DNA of 64,000 nt. Source: Ochotona curzoniae. Taxonomy: Eukaryota > Chordata > Mammalia > Lagomorpha > Ochotonidae. The notes beneath the pieces were generated by a model. The model was not told where the DNA came from, ran no database searches, and saw only the letters and a program-made list of their open reading frames with translations. Shown here in pieces: positions 10,951 to 22,015 of the stretch; positions within the stretch are counted from its first letter, which is position 1; each line of letters starts with the position of its first letter. The stretch is taken from the NCBI RefSeq assembly GCF_017591425.1, contig NW_024465751.1:9734001-9798000 (forward strand), given 5' to 3'. Made by a program: the position numbers and the translations under genes.

Positions 10951-12440
10951 ATATACTTTACAATAATGTAATATTTTTGTGACTTTGGGGATTTTATTCA
11001 TTTCTCTTTTTAGTTTTTGATCTATTTTTTAATTTTTTTCTTACAAATTTTTTATACCATAGGGATATCTGTGATATGCCTTGAAAACATTTTCTCCCGC
11101 TTTGTCATAAATCTTCTACTTATATGATTTGGTGATTATACAAGCAATTTTTTTACATACTTGAATCTGTCTTTTACTTTGTTACGGTTGAATTTTGGTG
11201 CATTCCATTATATTCAGAACTTTTCTGCAAGTTGTGTATCATCTTAAGTAATCATGTAAGCCATGGCAGGCCCAGTGACTGGTGGTGGTTGGAGCATGAA
11301 CACAGCAAACACGGGTCTGTCTGCATTTGTATCTCCTCATTCTGTGTGACTATTTATAATTGCAAGTGACAGATGACTTCAATATATCCACGGATATGGT
11401 TATGTCTGGTTATTAACATTAAAAAACATAGTATGACATAATTTAGTTTCCTTTTATTGCTCACTCATGTGACAATGAAGGCATTTCACGTATTTTCTTG
11501 CACTGGTAATCTGTCGTCTTTGCCCTTCATTTGGGAACAGCAAATATTTGTTTTAAAAAGAGGGCATTTGGTCAGAGTAGAGTTCTGCTCCTCTCGGGGG
11601 ATGGGGTGATGCTTCGGGCAAGCCTGGGAGTTGCCTTGGCAGTCCTGGGCAGGTTGACGCACAGCCACAGGGAACAGGGGAGGGATGAGGTGCAGGGGTA
11701 GCCGCCGTTCCTGTCATATCAGGTCTTGGAGGTCAACGTTTCTAGCATGTTTTCCATTACACCTGGACTAAAATGAACCAACTAGGGAATGACACAATCT
11801 GGTTTAGGTTCTGGTGTGTGGTTACAGACGGAAGACAGGCACAGTGTTGGCAGAGAGCACAGGGGCAGCAAGGATAAAGTGCTCGGATAAATAAACACCA
11901 ATTCAACCACACAGCAAGTGTTCCAAACACAATTTTAGGCATCGAGAATATTCCGGTGAACAGAGACAGGTCTCCTTCCTGTGGCACTCACATTCTAGAA
12001 CACAGTCTGAGATCTTTTCCTGTTTTGGTGCAATCAGTGCTTGTTGCAGTATATGTGGCAAAGCTCACTAATGCTGCCAGGCTGTAGCCAGAGGGCAGTG
12101 CGTTGCTATCTCCTCAGGGAACCTGGATGGTCTTTTGTTTTCATTGGTTGGTTGGTTAGTTGGTTGATTTTTTCCAAGAGGAACAACAGGTAAAAAGAGA
12201 AGAGAACTTTGACTTGGATAGGAAAAAGGGCTGGCTTGAGACTTGAAGAGGCAGATTTAAAATCCAAAAAGGTTCTTATCCTTATTTGTAATTAGAAATC
12301 AGAAATAACCCTAAAGCTCAAAGTGCCCATGGAAGAAATTCTATAGGTTTCTATTGGGGAATTCTGAACATATTCAGAGTGGCTTTGCTGGTTTCCTAAG
12401 CCTGTTCATGGTCTGCCTGTGGATAGCGAGTCCCTTAACG
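10951..12440. other. Intergenic, old repeat traces only
   Basis: A/T-rich DNA. Around 11880-12000, GTTCCAAACACAATTTTAGG and ACTCACATTCTAGAA resemble the same L2-like family seen near 9.2 kb. No gene recognised. Confidence 0.4.
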
Positions 12441-12444
12441 GACA

Positions 12445-12580
12445 CGTCAGCTTGTTTGGGTGCTGAAAAGGCTGGGATATGGGACCAGCATGGCAGTTCA
12501 ACTGGCTAATCTCCACTTCCAAGTGCCAGCATCCCATATGGGCACTGGTTTGTGTCTCAGCTGCTCCACTTCAAATCATA
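12445..12580 (+). repeat. Truncated CSINE, sense
   Basis: Left part of a sense C-repeat up to CATCCCATATGGGCACTGG and CTCAGCTGCTCCACTTC, then cut off by a TA repeat and an inverted SINE. Confidence 0.7.
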
Positions 12581-12610
12581 TATATACGTATATATATATA
12601 TATATATATA
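12578..12610. repeat. (TA)n microsatellite
   Basis: Alternating TATATACGTATATATA run between two inverted SINE copies. Confidence 0.85.
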
Positions 12611-12900
12611 AAATTTTTTTTTATTTGAGAGGGAGAGAGAATAAGAGAAAAGTTCCACTTGTTGGTTCACTCCCCCAAATGGCTGACACAGCGAGGTCTG
12701 TACCAGGCTAAAGCCAGGTGCCCAGGACTTCTCCTGGAGCTCCCACATGGACACAGGGCCTAAGCAGTTGAGCCGTCCTTTGCTGCCTTCCCAGGTACAC
12801 TTCCAGGAAGCTGGATCAAAAGAGAAGCAATTGTGTCTCATATGGAATACGAGCATGGAAGATGGCAGTCCAACTGGCTATGCCACAACACTGCCTGCTC
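12611..12900 (-). repeat. CSINE, older, antisense
   Basis: Antisense copy: TTTTTTATTTGAGAGGGAGA, GGTTCACTCCCCCAAATGGC, then TTCCAGGAAGCTGGATCAAA, ending about 12900. It is tail-to-tail with the truncated sense copy. Confidence 0.8.
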
Positions 12901-13228
12901 ATCCATGCTCTTCGAGTGTATGGCACGCGTGCCACGCACACTCTACCTCGAGACCTTGGACATGTCCTCCTCCTGTGGCAGGTGTGTACTCTTTGCCACC
13001 TGAGGTAGTTACTCAAGGGTTTCAGGAGGCTGGCGAGGGTGTTGAGGTTTGCACATAGCTTGTCCCTCTGTGACAGTGTGGGAGCCAAGCTTCTATAAAG
13101 CTCCACACAAAGGTTAGCTGTCAGTAAAAACACAAAATTGCTAATGTACAAAATCAAATATGCATAAGGATGGTCCTTGTAGAGCTATATCTAGCTCTCA
13201 ACAACAAACACCAGAAATAGGAAAACAA

Positions 13229-13515
13229 GGGCGGTCATTGTGGCACGCCAAGTTAAGTCCCTGCTTGGATGCCCCATCCATTTCAGAGTGCCTGGGACTG
13301 AGTCCCACTTCCCATCCAGTTTCCTGCTAAGGTGTACCTTGAATGTCAGCGGATGATGACTCCCATTGGAGTTTCCAGGATCAGACAGTCTCTGGTTTCT
13401 GGTTTCAGCTTGGCTCCGTCTCAGCGCTGCAGGTACTGATGGTGTCTGGGCTGTGAACAAGTGAGTAGATCACTGCTTTTCTCTCACTCTTTCAATTAAT
13501 ACCACTAATACTAAG
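13229..13515 (+). repeat. Older CSINE, sense
   Basis: GGGCGGTCATTGTGGCACGC head, TCCCATCCAGTTTCCTGCTA middle, and a TCTCACTCTTTCAATTAATA 3' end; strongly diverged. Confidence 0.7.
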
Positions 13516-14440
13516 AAGAAAACCCAAACTTTAGAAACAGCAAAATGGTTAAAAATTATGCCACGTTACTGGTAGGATATTAGTAATTAAAATGATTAAG
13601 TTTCCATAAAAGTAGAGATAACCTTTTATAAAAACATAAATGGCAGATAACAAGAAGTGTGTGGACCAACACTGGGAGGTGGTAGAATTTTTATACCTGC
13701 CTCCCTCTGTGATAAGCACCCTCCCTCCCATCACTCCTTGGTACTTTGTTCTGTCTGAAGATATGGCCCAGCCCTGGCGTTTCTAAACACAAGCTCAGGC
13801 CCATTTGCATTTTGGTTGACAGCTGTTTCCTGTCACCACAGACAGGCTTGCTATGTTTGCAAAGGCTTGGGGTTGAACACGCCTTTCTTTAGACGTGTCA
13901 CCAGTGAAGTCATTTGGAGAGTTTGCCTGACCTTGATTCTGTGCAACGCCCACACTAAGGATGATGACTTGGGCCCAAGGTCAGCTGCTAGACTTGGGCA
14001 TTTTATACCTTCTGCTTAAACACTGGGCTCCGACAATTTTCACTGGATTCCCAGGAAGGCCATTTCAGATACTTAAAGGCCTTTCTTAGGGCAGATCTTG
14101 AATGCGTATCATTAACTATTCTGTTTATGAGAATAAGCTGATTTGATTAATATCAATCATTGTTGCTAAAACTTGCAGAATTCTTAGCTAAGAGGAGTTG
14201 GATATTATGGGAATCATTTTCATCCAGGAACTTCCTATAGAAACTGTTTTGACTAGCCAGCCTGACTTGCTCATTTATAAAATGTTGACTGCATCCCATG
14301 CACGGGTCTGCTGTACAATTAGAACTGAAACCAGAATCTATGGGATGCTTGGGAGTCTAGGAACCTTCATATTTGCCACGGAAGTCTAGTAACTAAAGAT
14401 GAGTGATAAAGTTATACAAACCAGAATTTGGGTCATAACT
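13516..14440. other. Intergenic, no gene seen
   Basis: Unique-looking sequence. It includes a 45-bp segment (14332-14376) repeated at 15827-15870. Confidence 0.4.
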
Positions 14441-14715
14441 TTCCAGTTCTGTGATCATGGCTAAATGAGTTCATCTGTTTTGCAGTTCACCCATAAGAAT
14501 GTGGATGAGGCAGACGTGAGATGACAGGAGTAGAGAGCAAACAGCGGGCTCTCAAGCAAAGCAAATGAGCAACCACCTTAAAGCAGGCGACTTCAGGTGA
14601 GTCAGTTGAGAAGCTAGTGACTTGCTCAGGGTGACACAATTAGCAGTGGATGGCAGAGGACAGAAGCCCAGACTGAAACCTGTACACTGTGTAGAAGGCT
14701 GACCTTATTCAGTGT
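14440..14715. repeat. MIR-like fragments
   Basis: 14590-14710 (GAAGCTAGTGACTTGCTCAG, GGTGACACAATTAGCAGTGG) matches the antisense of the MIR 'cacttactagctgtgtgacc' core. 14440-14530 looks like a degraded sense piece. Old mammalian SINE, approximate limits. Confidence 0.6.
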
Positions 14716-15138
14716 ACACGCACATGTACATATGGCATGTACTCATGCATGCACAGAAATGTGCCAGGCATCTGAGTAACAAGTGAGAATGCTTTGTATG
14801 CTGTTTGGTCATTTGCATGTCTCCTAGTACAGAATGTCAAAATTGGAAAAGTTTCCCAGACCTATGTCTAAAAACACAGGACTGCTTTGCTGGGCATGAC
14901 ATTGGTAAGTTATTGTTCTTGCCACAGTGTTTTCACTTGCAAGGTGGGACGAATGAACCTGCCTTCTAATTAACATGAAGATTAATTACATATCTGCCAT
15001 GTTCTTTGAATTTCTTAAGTAGGCGGGAGCCTCCCCCAGGGTGGCGTTTGCGTGTGACAGTTGGGATGGCATATTTGGGTCATCAGCCCTCTTTCAACTA
15101 TGCAGTGCCACGCTTCAGTGTTAAGCAATACTGTGCTC

Positions 15139-15448
15139 TTAAAGAGAGAGAGGGAGAGAGAGAGAAAGAGAGACAGAGAGAGAGAGAGATTGTTCTTCTT
15201 CTGGTTCACTTCCTAGATGGCTGTAACTGCCAGAGCTGAGCCGAGCTAAAGCCAGGAGACAGGAGTTCCCTGTGTGTCTCCCACATGGGTGCAGGGGCCC
15301 AAGGATTCCAGCGATCCTAAACTGCTTTCCCATGCCTTAAGCAGGAAGCTGGGTTAGAAGTGGAGCCGATGGGACTGGAACCAGTGCCCATAGGGGATGC
15401 TGATGCCACAGTCAGAGGATTAGCTTGTTGAGCCACCACGCAAGTCCC
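15139..15448 (-). repeat. CSINE, antisense, with (AG)n
   Basis: An AGAGAGAGGGAGAGAG run at 15141-15190, then CTGGTTCACTTCCTAGATGG, CAAGCAGGAAGCTGGGTT-like body, ending GAGCCACCACGCAAGTCCC. Confidence 0.8.
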
Positions 15449-15891
15449 AATACTGTCCTCTTGACAGTTTCCATTTTTCCCCCTTAACTTCTGTTTTTTG
15501 GAGAAGTAACAGAAAATACATTTCCATTATGGCAAGAAAGACATATTTAAATACCAGTTTCTCACTTCTTCATTTTTCTGAAGTTTCTGATAAACCTGTT
15601 CCTTTCTAAATAAATTTTGTTTTAAAAGCTCATTTCTTGACTACATAGTGCATATACATGTACAGGGCCAACACTTAGAAGGTACAAAAGGGTATGTGTG
15701 GCAGCGTCTTCCCAACCTTACCGCCCACCCTCAGCTTCTCTTCCCGGGGGGGAACCGTTTCGAGGAAACACATGCCTCCACTTCCCGATGTGCTTGTGTC
15801 CGCTAGCGCTGAAGCAGGCTATGAGGCAGAACCTACGGGATGTTTGGGAGTCTAAAACCTTCATATTTGCTTCATATCTCTTGTTTCTCCT

Positions 15892-16254
15892 TGGTACTGT
15901 TTCTTGCTTTTTTTTTAAAAAAAGATTTATTTTTATTATTTTTTCATTGGAAAGGCGGATATACAGAGAAGAGAGACAGAGAGGAAGATCTTCCGTCTGA
16001 TGATTCACTCCCCAAGTAAGCGCAACGGCCGATGCTATGCCGATCCGAAGCCAGGAGCCTCTTCTGGGTTTCCCATGCGGGTGCAGGGTCCCAAAGCTTT
16101 GGGCCGTCCTCTACTGCTTTCCCAGGCCACAGGCAGGGAGCTGGAAGGGAAGCAGGGCTGCCGGGATTAGAACTGGCGCCCATATGGGATCCTGGGCGTG
16201 CAAGGTGAGGACCTTAACCACTGCGCCACCGCGCCGGGCCTGGTACTGTTTCTT
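15892..16254 (-). repeat. Young CSINE with perfect 14-bp target duplication
   Basis: The antisense SINE (15906-16240) has an intact head complement GCGCCACCGCGCCGGGCC. TGGTACTGTTTCTT occurs exactly at 15892-15905 and 16241-16254, marking a recent insertion. Confidence 0.95.
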
Positions 16255-16574
16255 AAAGAGCATCCCACTTTGGGCTTATCTTTCCCTCTGAGTTGTTGCA
16301 TAGTATTGGATGAACAGAGTCTCAGCGATAGTTCACACGCAGGCCCATTTGTTCCATATTGCCATACTTTGTTTCTAGGATCCAGCCTGGGACGTGCATA
16401 TTTTTAAAAATGATGGTTTGCTTTGATGACCCAAACACTGGGGCTTCTTTAAAGTGCAGTGATTAAACTCTGCAGCAAGTCATCCTCTATTCAAGATAGC
16501 TAAGAAAAAGCAACCTAGATGGTTTATGTCCTGAGTTGCTTATTACCACATATGGTGATTTTACAAAGAGAAAT

Positions 16575-16786
16575 ACAAAAGTGAGAGCAAGAACCACGAC
16601 AGGGAGCAGCCCAGACCTTGCCAGGGAATTGTACCCACTGGAATACCTTTTGGCACAGGTCAGGGGCAGAGCGGGAAGGGCCAGTACACATCACCTGCTT
16701 GTGAATCCGAGCACCAGAATAGAGTGAGTTGGGCCAGGCTTGGTTGCAACACGTACCAGTACACATTAGGGCCAGGACTGGGTGCT
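16575..16786 (+). repeat. Fragment of the ~60-bp-unit repeat family
   Basis: Complement of sequence also found near 32490-32670: CTCTATTCTGG, GCTCGGATTCAC and GACCTG motifs occur in the same order and spacing on the opposite strand. It is the third copy of the dispersed family, truncated where the LTR candidate begins. Confidence 0.75.
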
Positions 16787-17344
16787 TGCCGGAGTCCAGC
16801 TCCAGCTGAGTTCGGAGCTTGGGAAGGGTGTGTGGAGTCGGTGATAAAGAAAGACACAGCCACAGACACTTGGTGCGTTCTTGCTGCCTCTCCGCTCAAG
16901 AAGAAGCTGTCCTTTTTATTTTCTTAGACACATCACAAGTCTCTGCACAAACATTTGATGGCTTGCTGTGCTTGGTACCGAATTCATCAGCCCTGTGGAT
17001 GTTGTGTCCTCTCCATCAGGGGTGGAATACTTGGTGCCTTTGCATTTGGTAAAGCCTGCTTTCGTCTAGGAAGTCCAAGGGCCTGGTGCCAACAGGTGTT
17101 CTCTGGAGCAATGGGCCCTTGGGAACTTGGCTGTTTGTGCTGGTGTCAGCTGACACTAGCCTGAGGAATCCGAGCCATGCAGGCTCCCTTCAAGCAGGCT
17201 GTTCCATCCAGGTAGAAAACTGCAACAATGAATTTTCAGAACCAACACTGCACATCGACCTTAGCTTTCAAGTTTCTAAGGAGAAAGAACCTTGTGAATT
17301 GGCTTCTTGGCTCAGTCCCAACCTCATGTTAACCTGATGTTACA
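16787..17344 (-). mobile_element. Candidate solitary ERV LTR
   Basis: Read on the minus strand, this 558-bp block begins TGTAACATCAGG and ends GGACTCCGGCA. It therefore has TG...CA ends and contains an AATAAAA signal (16914-16920) about 130 bp before the 3' end, the layout of a retroviral LTR. I see no matching 4-6 bp target duplication at the two ends, so the boundaries are uncertain and a non-LTR origin remains possible. Confidence 0.4.
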
Positions 17345-17524
17345 CCTAGCTCTGCCTTGCTTTCAGTTTATCAAAGCACCATTTAATTTTCAATCCTGAA
17401 CTTTCCACATCCACAATCCAACAAAGACCCATTTGCTCGGTGAGATGGCTCTAGGCTCAAGGGTGAAGTGTCCGAATAAATCTTTGTTGAATACAGGAGA
17501 CCCTAAATGTGAAAACAGGAAAGT

Positions 17525-17868
17525 GCTAATAAAAATAACAGCAACAAAAGATTTATTTATCTCCATTGGAAAAGCAGAGCTACAGAGAGAAGGAGATATA
17601 GACAGAAAGATTTTCCATTCACTGGTTCACTCCCCAAGGGGCCGCACCAGCCGGAGCTGAGCTGATCCAAAGCCAGAAGCCAGGAGCCTCTCCTGTGTCT
17701 CCCTTTTGGGTACAGGTTCCCAAGACCTTGGGCCGTCCTCCACTGCTGTCCCAGGCCACAAGCAGGGAACTGGAAGGGAAGTGGAGCAGCTGGGACATGA
17801 ACCGGCGCCCATGCGTGATTTAGGTGCATGCAAGGCGAGGATTTAGCTGCGCCGGACCCTAATAAAAA
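17525..17868 (-). repeat. CSINE, young, with target duplication
   Basis: The antisense body between 17535 and 17858 ends in TGCGCCGGACC. CTAATAAAAA is repeated at 17525-17534 and 17859-17868. Confidence 0.88.
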
Positions 17869-18340
17869 GATGTCTTCGGCCGGAATCTCCATGTAAGATG
17901 ATGAACCAGATTTGCAGATCATTTTGCTCCCAGTTTGTTCAACATTGTTTTCTTGGCATAGGAAAGCTCTCCTGCTAGCACTTGGCCTGGCTGACTCAGC
18001 CTAAACATCCCCTCCTTCCAGAAGCAATTCCAGAAGCAATTCCTGGCCGGCCTTATCTAAAAGTAGCCTACTCTCTTCATCCTGTCACTCCACCCCGCTG
18101 ACGTATTTTATTTTCCTCATCAGTCTCTGAAATTATCTTGGTGCTTCATCTGCTGTCTGCCCATCACCATGAAGATGTAAACTCCAGGGGCCACAACACC
18201 GAGACAGCCCTGCCTGAACACGCTTGTAGAGAACGGGCGCACAAACACAAGAAACACTTGCCACTTGCCGGTCCTCCTTCCCCTCCCTGCAAGTAGATCC
18301 ACCTGCACTACAACTTTGGCCAAAGGCAGGTGCAGGGAAT
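17869..18340. other. DERL1 upstream region, no gene seen
   Basis: Contains a short tandem direct repeat, AGAAGCAATTCC twice near 18020-18045. Otherwise unique. Confidence 0.4.
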
Positions 18341-18349
18341 TCGGCCTCA

Positions 18350-18798
18350 CCATTGGCTGGACCACTTGCTGTTGCTCTGGCAACCATCGCATCCCACCAG
18401 ACGTGCGACCGCCCCATTCAGGTCCCGTCCCCTCTGGCCCCGCCCACCTGGTCCCGCCCCCAGGCCCCGCCCCAGGAAGCCGAGTCTCGCTTGCTGTGGT
18501 TGGGAGGCGGGGTGGAACCAAAAAGCGGCGCTCGCCCTGTAAGCGGCGGGACTTCTGGTCACGCTGCCCACCGCCGCCGGAAGGGGAAGTTTCGCTTGGG
18601 AACGCTGTCTCGCTCGTCCGAATTCGGTGGCGCCACGTCCGCCGGTCTCCGCCAGTCTCCGCCGGTCTCCGCCTTGAACCCCGCCGCTTGGGCGGCTTCC
18701 GCCCAGACACCCAGACACCTTCCATTCGCGAGCCGGCCGCGGCGTGAGGGGCACCCTGTACGACGGCCGAGCGCACCCCGGCGACCTGCGAGGCGAAG
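18350..18798 (+). promoter_or_regulatory. DERL1: DERL1 CpG-island promoter and 5' UTR
   Basis: CpG-dense block continuing to about 19140. It holds an inverted CCAAT box (ATTGG, 18352-18356) and at least three GC boxes (CCCCGCCC-type) between 18430 and 18475. GCCACGTCC (18632-18640) resembles a UPRE/ATF6-type half site and has CGAAT 15 bp upstream, an imperfect ERSE-like arrangement. A 10-bp unit GCCGGTCTCC is repeated three times at 18641-18670. No TATA box is seen. DERL1 is known to be induced in the unfolded protein response, so an ERSE-like site would be expected, but this one is not a consensus match. Confidence 0.7.
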
Positions 18799-18951
18799 AT
18801 GTCGGACATCGGGGACTGGTTCAGGAGTATCCCGGCCATCACGCGCTACTGGTTCGCCGCCACCGTCGCCGTGCCCTTGGTCGGCAAACTGGGCCTCATC
18901 AGCCCGGCCTACTTCTTGCTCTGGCCCGAAGCCTTCCTTTATCGCTTCCAG
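18799..18951 (+). CDS. DERL1: DERL1 (Derlin-1), coding exon 1
   Basis: Start of a complete 251-residue Derlin-1 built from eight exons: 18799-18951, 34378-34489, 39352-39416, 40440-40466, 41376-41471, 42529-42581, 44270-44380 and 48071-48209 (756 nt including the stop). Derlin-1 is a multi-spanning ER-membrane rhomboid pseudoprotease. It takes part in retrotranslocation of misfolded proteins, works with the HRD1 complex and recruits p97/VCP through its cytosolic C-terminus. Exon 1 encodes MSDIGDWFRSIPAITRYWFA and the first membrane segment, ending YRFQ in phase 0 at donor GTACTG. The ATG context GAAGATGT has a purine at -3. Residues 39-40 read FL where I recall LF in human. Confidence 0.98.
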
Positions 18952-18978
18952 GTACTGGCCGGCGGCGGGCCAGTGGAG

Positions 18979-19060
18979 ACTACAGGTCCCAGACGGCCCC
19001 GCGGCCGCACAGCGGGAGGCGGCCTGGCGCGGGCGTGTGGTGCCTTGTGGGATTTGTAGT
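18979..19060. promoter_or_regulatory. DERL1: Two ZNF143/SBS-like motifs in inverted orientation
   Basis: ACTACAGGTCCCAGACGGCC at 18979-18998 (plus) and ACTACAAATCCCACAAGGC at 19042-19060 (minus) both resemble the ACTACAnnTCCCAG element. They lie 28-110 bp into intron 1, within the CpG island. Motif match only. Confidence 0.5.
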
Positions 19061-19140
19061 GCGGCTGCCCCCAGCGGTTTAGGGCGGGGTCCTGGGGCTC
19101 GGGGGTCTGCTGCGAGGGCCTGGGTTCGTAGCCGCGCGTG

Positions 19141-20225
19141 ATTCTGGCCTGGTGAAATGTGCTGAGCCACCCCGTAGTAAGATTCTGCTTCCCGCCCCGT
19201 TGCGCTCAGTGATGGAGGCGGTGGGAAGGTAAGTCCATCATTGGTCTCTGAGTCACTAGGGTTGAGCACCCTGGGTCCAGCAGGAGCAGCGCCTTGGGAC
19301 CTTCCTCTGTCACCCACGTGGGTGGCTTGTGGATGTCAACCTGACCACCTGTGCCTGAGGTGTGTTCATGTTAACAGAAGGTTTCTCTCCCCCACCCCCC
19401 TTCATCCCGCCCTGACAGGAGTGATTTAGAGTCAGGTATTCAGAGGAGGGGTTTAGCTGTGTTTGCTTCCTGCATGCAGTAGTAGGGTTTATGAAGGAAT
19501 GAGTAAGGAGTAAATTGCCCCAAAAGCGGAAGGCCTTGCTGTTTCGTTATTGTGAACGAAGCAGTGCAGGTTAGTGTACTGGCCACAGAATATCAAGTCT
19601 TGGAGGTTATGTTCATTCAGTAGATATTATGATTTGAAAATGTTGACTCGTGGCGGGCTGGATTCTGAAATCTGCCATGGATTCCGGGACGTGACCTGGC
19701 GTGACAACATTCTTGTGTCTTCTGTTGCTCACGGGTGTCATTTTGTAGTCCTCCTTGTTGGCTGTCGCGCTGTTAACTGCTGCGTGTGGCTGTGCCCCAG
19801 CGAACAAGTGTGGAGCCCCTTCAGTAGGTTTCCTCTAGCTCCTTCGTGATCTCTCTCAGTCTCACGCCTGGAAGTCCCTGCTACAACCTCAAGGCTGTCA
19901 CGTTGACAGACAGCGGAGATGTTCTCAGTCCAGCTGTGTCCTGCTTCTGGTCCTGTGCGTCCCACAGCCCCCTGCCACGGCCATTGGCGTGGCTTCCAGG
20001 TGTCCGTCACACGGGGTGCGAATTCATGCGGCGGTGGCTCCGTTGCTAGAGGTCTCCTAGCTAACACTTGTGCAGTCATCCCTCAGCGTGCTTTTCTCTC
20101 CCCGCCACAATCTTTCAGCAAATCTCGTGGGCTCTACCTTAGGCCTGCATGCAGGATACAGGCCCTTGTCATTGCTGCTTGCAGACTGCATTCTTTCCAT
20201 CGTCCTCTCCGTCTTCTCTAGAAAA
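19141..20225. other. Intron 1, unique stretch
   Basis: No repeat, exon or RNA gene recognised between the CpG island and the first intronic SINE. Confidence 0.4.
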
Positions 20226-20575
20226 CTTGAGTTATCTTTTTTTTTTTTTAAATAGCTCTTTATTTTTATAAAGGCAGATTTACAGAGAGAAGGAGAAACA
20301 GAAAAAAATCTTCCATCCTCTGTTTCACTCCCCAGATGGCTGCAACGGCTGGAGCTGAGCTGATCCAAAGTCAGGAGTTTCTTCTGGGTTTCCTACACGG
20401 GTACGGGTTCCCAAGGCCTTGGGCCGTCTTCTACTGCTTTCCCTGGCTGCAAGCAGGGAGCTGGAAGGGAAGTGGAGTAGCTGGGACACAAACTGGTGCC
20501 CATTTAGGATCCTGGTGGTGCATGGAGAGGACTTTGGATACTACACTGTCACACCGGGCTCTTGAATTATCTTTT
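20226..20575 (-). repeat. Young CSINE with target duplication (left member of inverted pair)
   Basis: The antisense body (20241-20560) is flanked by CTTGAGTTATCTTTT (20226-20240) and CTTGAATTATCTTTT (20561-20575), 15 bp with one mismatch. Its head faces the sense SINE beginning at 20593. Confidence 0.93.
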
Positions 20576-20929
20576 AAAAATGTAGATCATGGGGGCCTGG
20601 CACTGTGGCTTAGCAGTTGAAGTCCTTGCCTTGAACATGCCAGGATCCCATATGGGCACCGGTTCTGGTCCTGGTAGCTCCACTTCCCATCCAGCTCCCT
20701 GCTTGTGGCCTGGGAGAGCAGTCGAGGACGACCTAAGGCCTTAGGATCCTGGGAGACCTGGAGGAGCTTCCTGGCTCCTGGCTTTGGATTGGCGCAGCGC
20801 TGGCTGTTGTGGTCACTTGGGGAGTGAATCATTGGACGGAGGATGTTTTTCTCTGTCTCTCCTCCTCCCTGTGTGTCTGCCTTTCCAATAAAAATGAATT
20901 AAGTCTTTAAAAAAAAATGTAGATCATGG
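20576..20929 (+). repeat. Young CSINE with 17-bp target duplication (right member of inverted pair)
   Basis: Sense body from about 20593 (GGCCTGGCACTGTGGCTTAG) to an A-rich tail. AAAAATGTAGATCATGG occurs on both sides (20576-20592 and 20913-20929). Confidence 0.93.
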
Positions 20930-21726
20930 CCTGTTAGTATTGCTCCCGTGACCCTCGGCTGTCTTCTCAACTCCACGAATAAAATGCATGTTCCTTGAGT
21001 GTTTGTCAAGGTCCCCACCATTGCCGCTAGGGTCTTGTTTCCTCCTGTCCTCAGCTGGATTCATTGGTCTGTGCAACGGGGTCTTTGTTGCCTCAGGTCC
21101 CCAACGCCGGCCTTCCTCAGGCCCTCTTACGTGGGGAGCGAACTGAGGCGCATTGCTTAACCCATCCTTCAGGTGTGTCCAACGGCTGTGTCACGGGCCG
21201 GTGCCTGGCTGACTGCCCTGTGTGAAGTAGCATTCCTGCTTCACTCCATCATCATCCTGTACTGTTAGCCTTCTTCCCCTTAGAGAAGATTCTGTTAGAG
21301 CCGGGGCTTTGCCTAGCACATAGTGGTGCCTGTTGGTTGAATTCATGAAAGTAATTGGGCACTTTCTGGGCACTGGGTGTACAGTAAGGAAGAAGATGTG
21401 CAAGCTTGCAGAAAATAGAGGCAGTGATGGAAGCGATGTGGAATGTGGTAGTTGACAGGGTCTTTTACAAGAACATCACCCAGTATTTACAGAATGTCCT
21501 TGGGAGGATCTGATTGGAGACAAGCAGTCTTTCAGCAAATAGCAGGGGGAAGGCTTAGAGACGGGAATGGGGACCAGAGAGCCAGGAAAGCCAGTGGAGA
21601 GTCAGTCACAGAGTGGGGAGAGTTGGGAGATGAGGATGGGGAGGTTCACCAGGGGCGAGTGTAGCAAAGTAAAGATGGAAAGTTAGGTTAGGGCTCCGAT
21701 ACTTCGGGAAGAAGTTTGAACTTTAG
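20930..21726. repeat. Intron 1, L2-like relic
   Basis: 21340-21710 (GGGCACTTTCTGGGCACTGG, then purine-rich GAGAGTTGGGAGATGAGG) is in the style of old L2/L2-like 3' sequence. The remainder is unique. Confidence 0.4.
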
Positions 21727-22015
21727 GGGCAGCACTTTGGCTTAGCTGGCAAAGCCTTCTCCTGCAGCGCTGGCATTGTTATGGGCATGGGTTTGAGTCC
21801 CCAGTGTTTGACTTCTGATCCAGTTCAGTTCCCTGCTAACGTGCAGAGGATGGTCAAAGTGCTTGGGCTCCTGCACCTGCATAGGAGACCCAGAGGAAGC
21901 TCCTGGCTTCTGGCTTCAGACCAGTTCAACTCCATCCATTGTGTCCATTTGGGGAGTGAACCAGTAGTTGGAGCATCTCCTTTCCTGTCTGTGCCTCTCC
22001 TCTCTCTGTGTAACC
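21727..22015 (+). repeat. Older CSINE, sense
   Basis: GGGCAGCACTTTGGCTTAGC head, CAGTTCCCTGCTAACGTGCA middle, and CTCTCCTCTCTCTGTGTAAC 3' end; diverged. Confidence 0.8.

Noticed and set aside
18353..19317. Long open frames (262 codons plus, 252 minus, 240 minus) around DERL1 exon 1
   Set aside because: Overlapping shadows of the CpG island; the real frame is the MSDIGDW frame, which splices at 18951.
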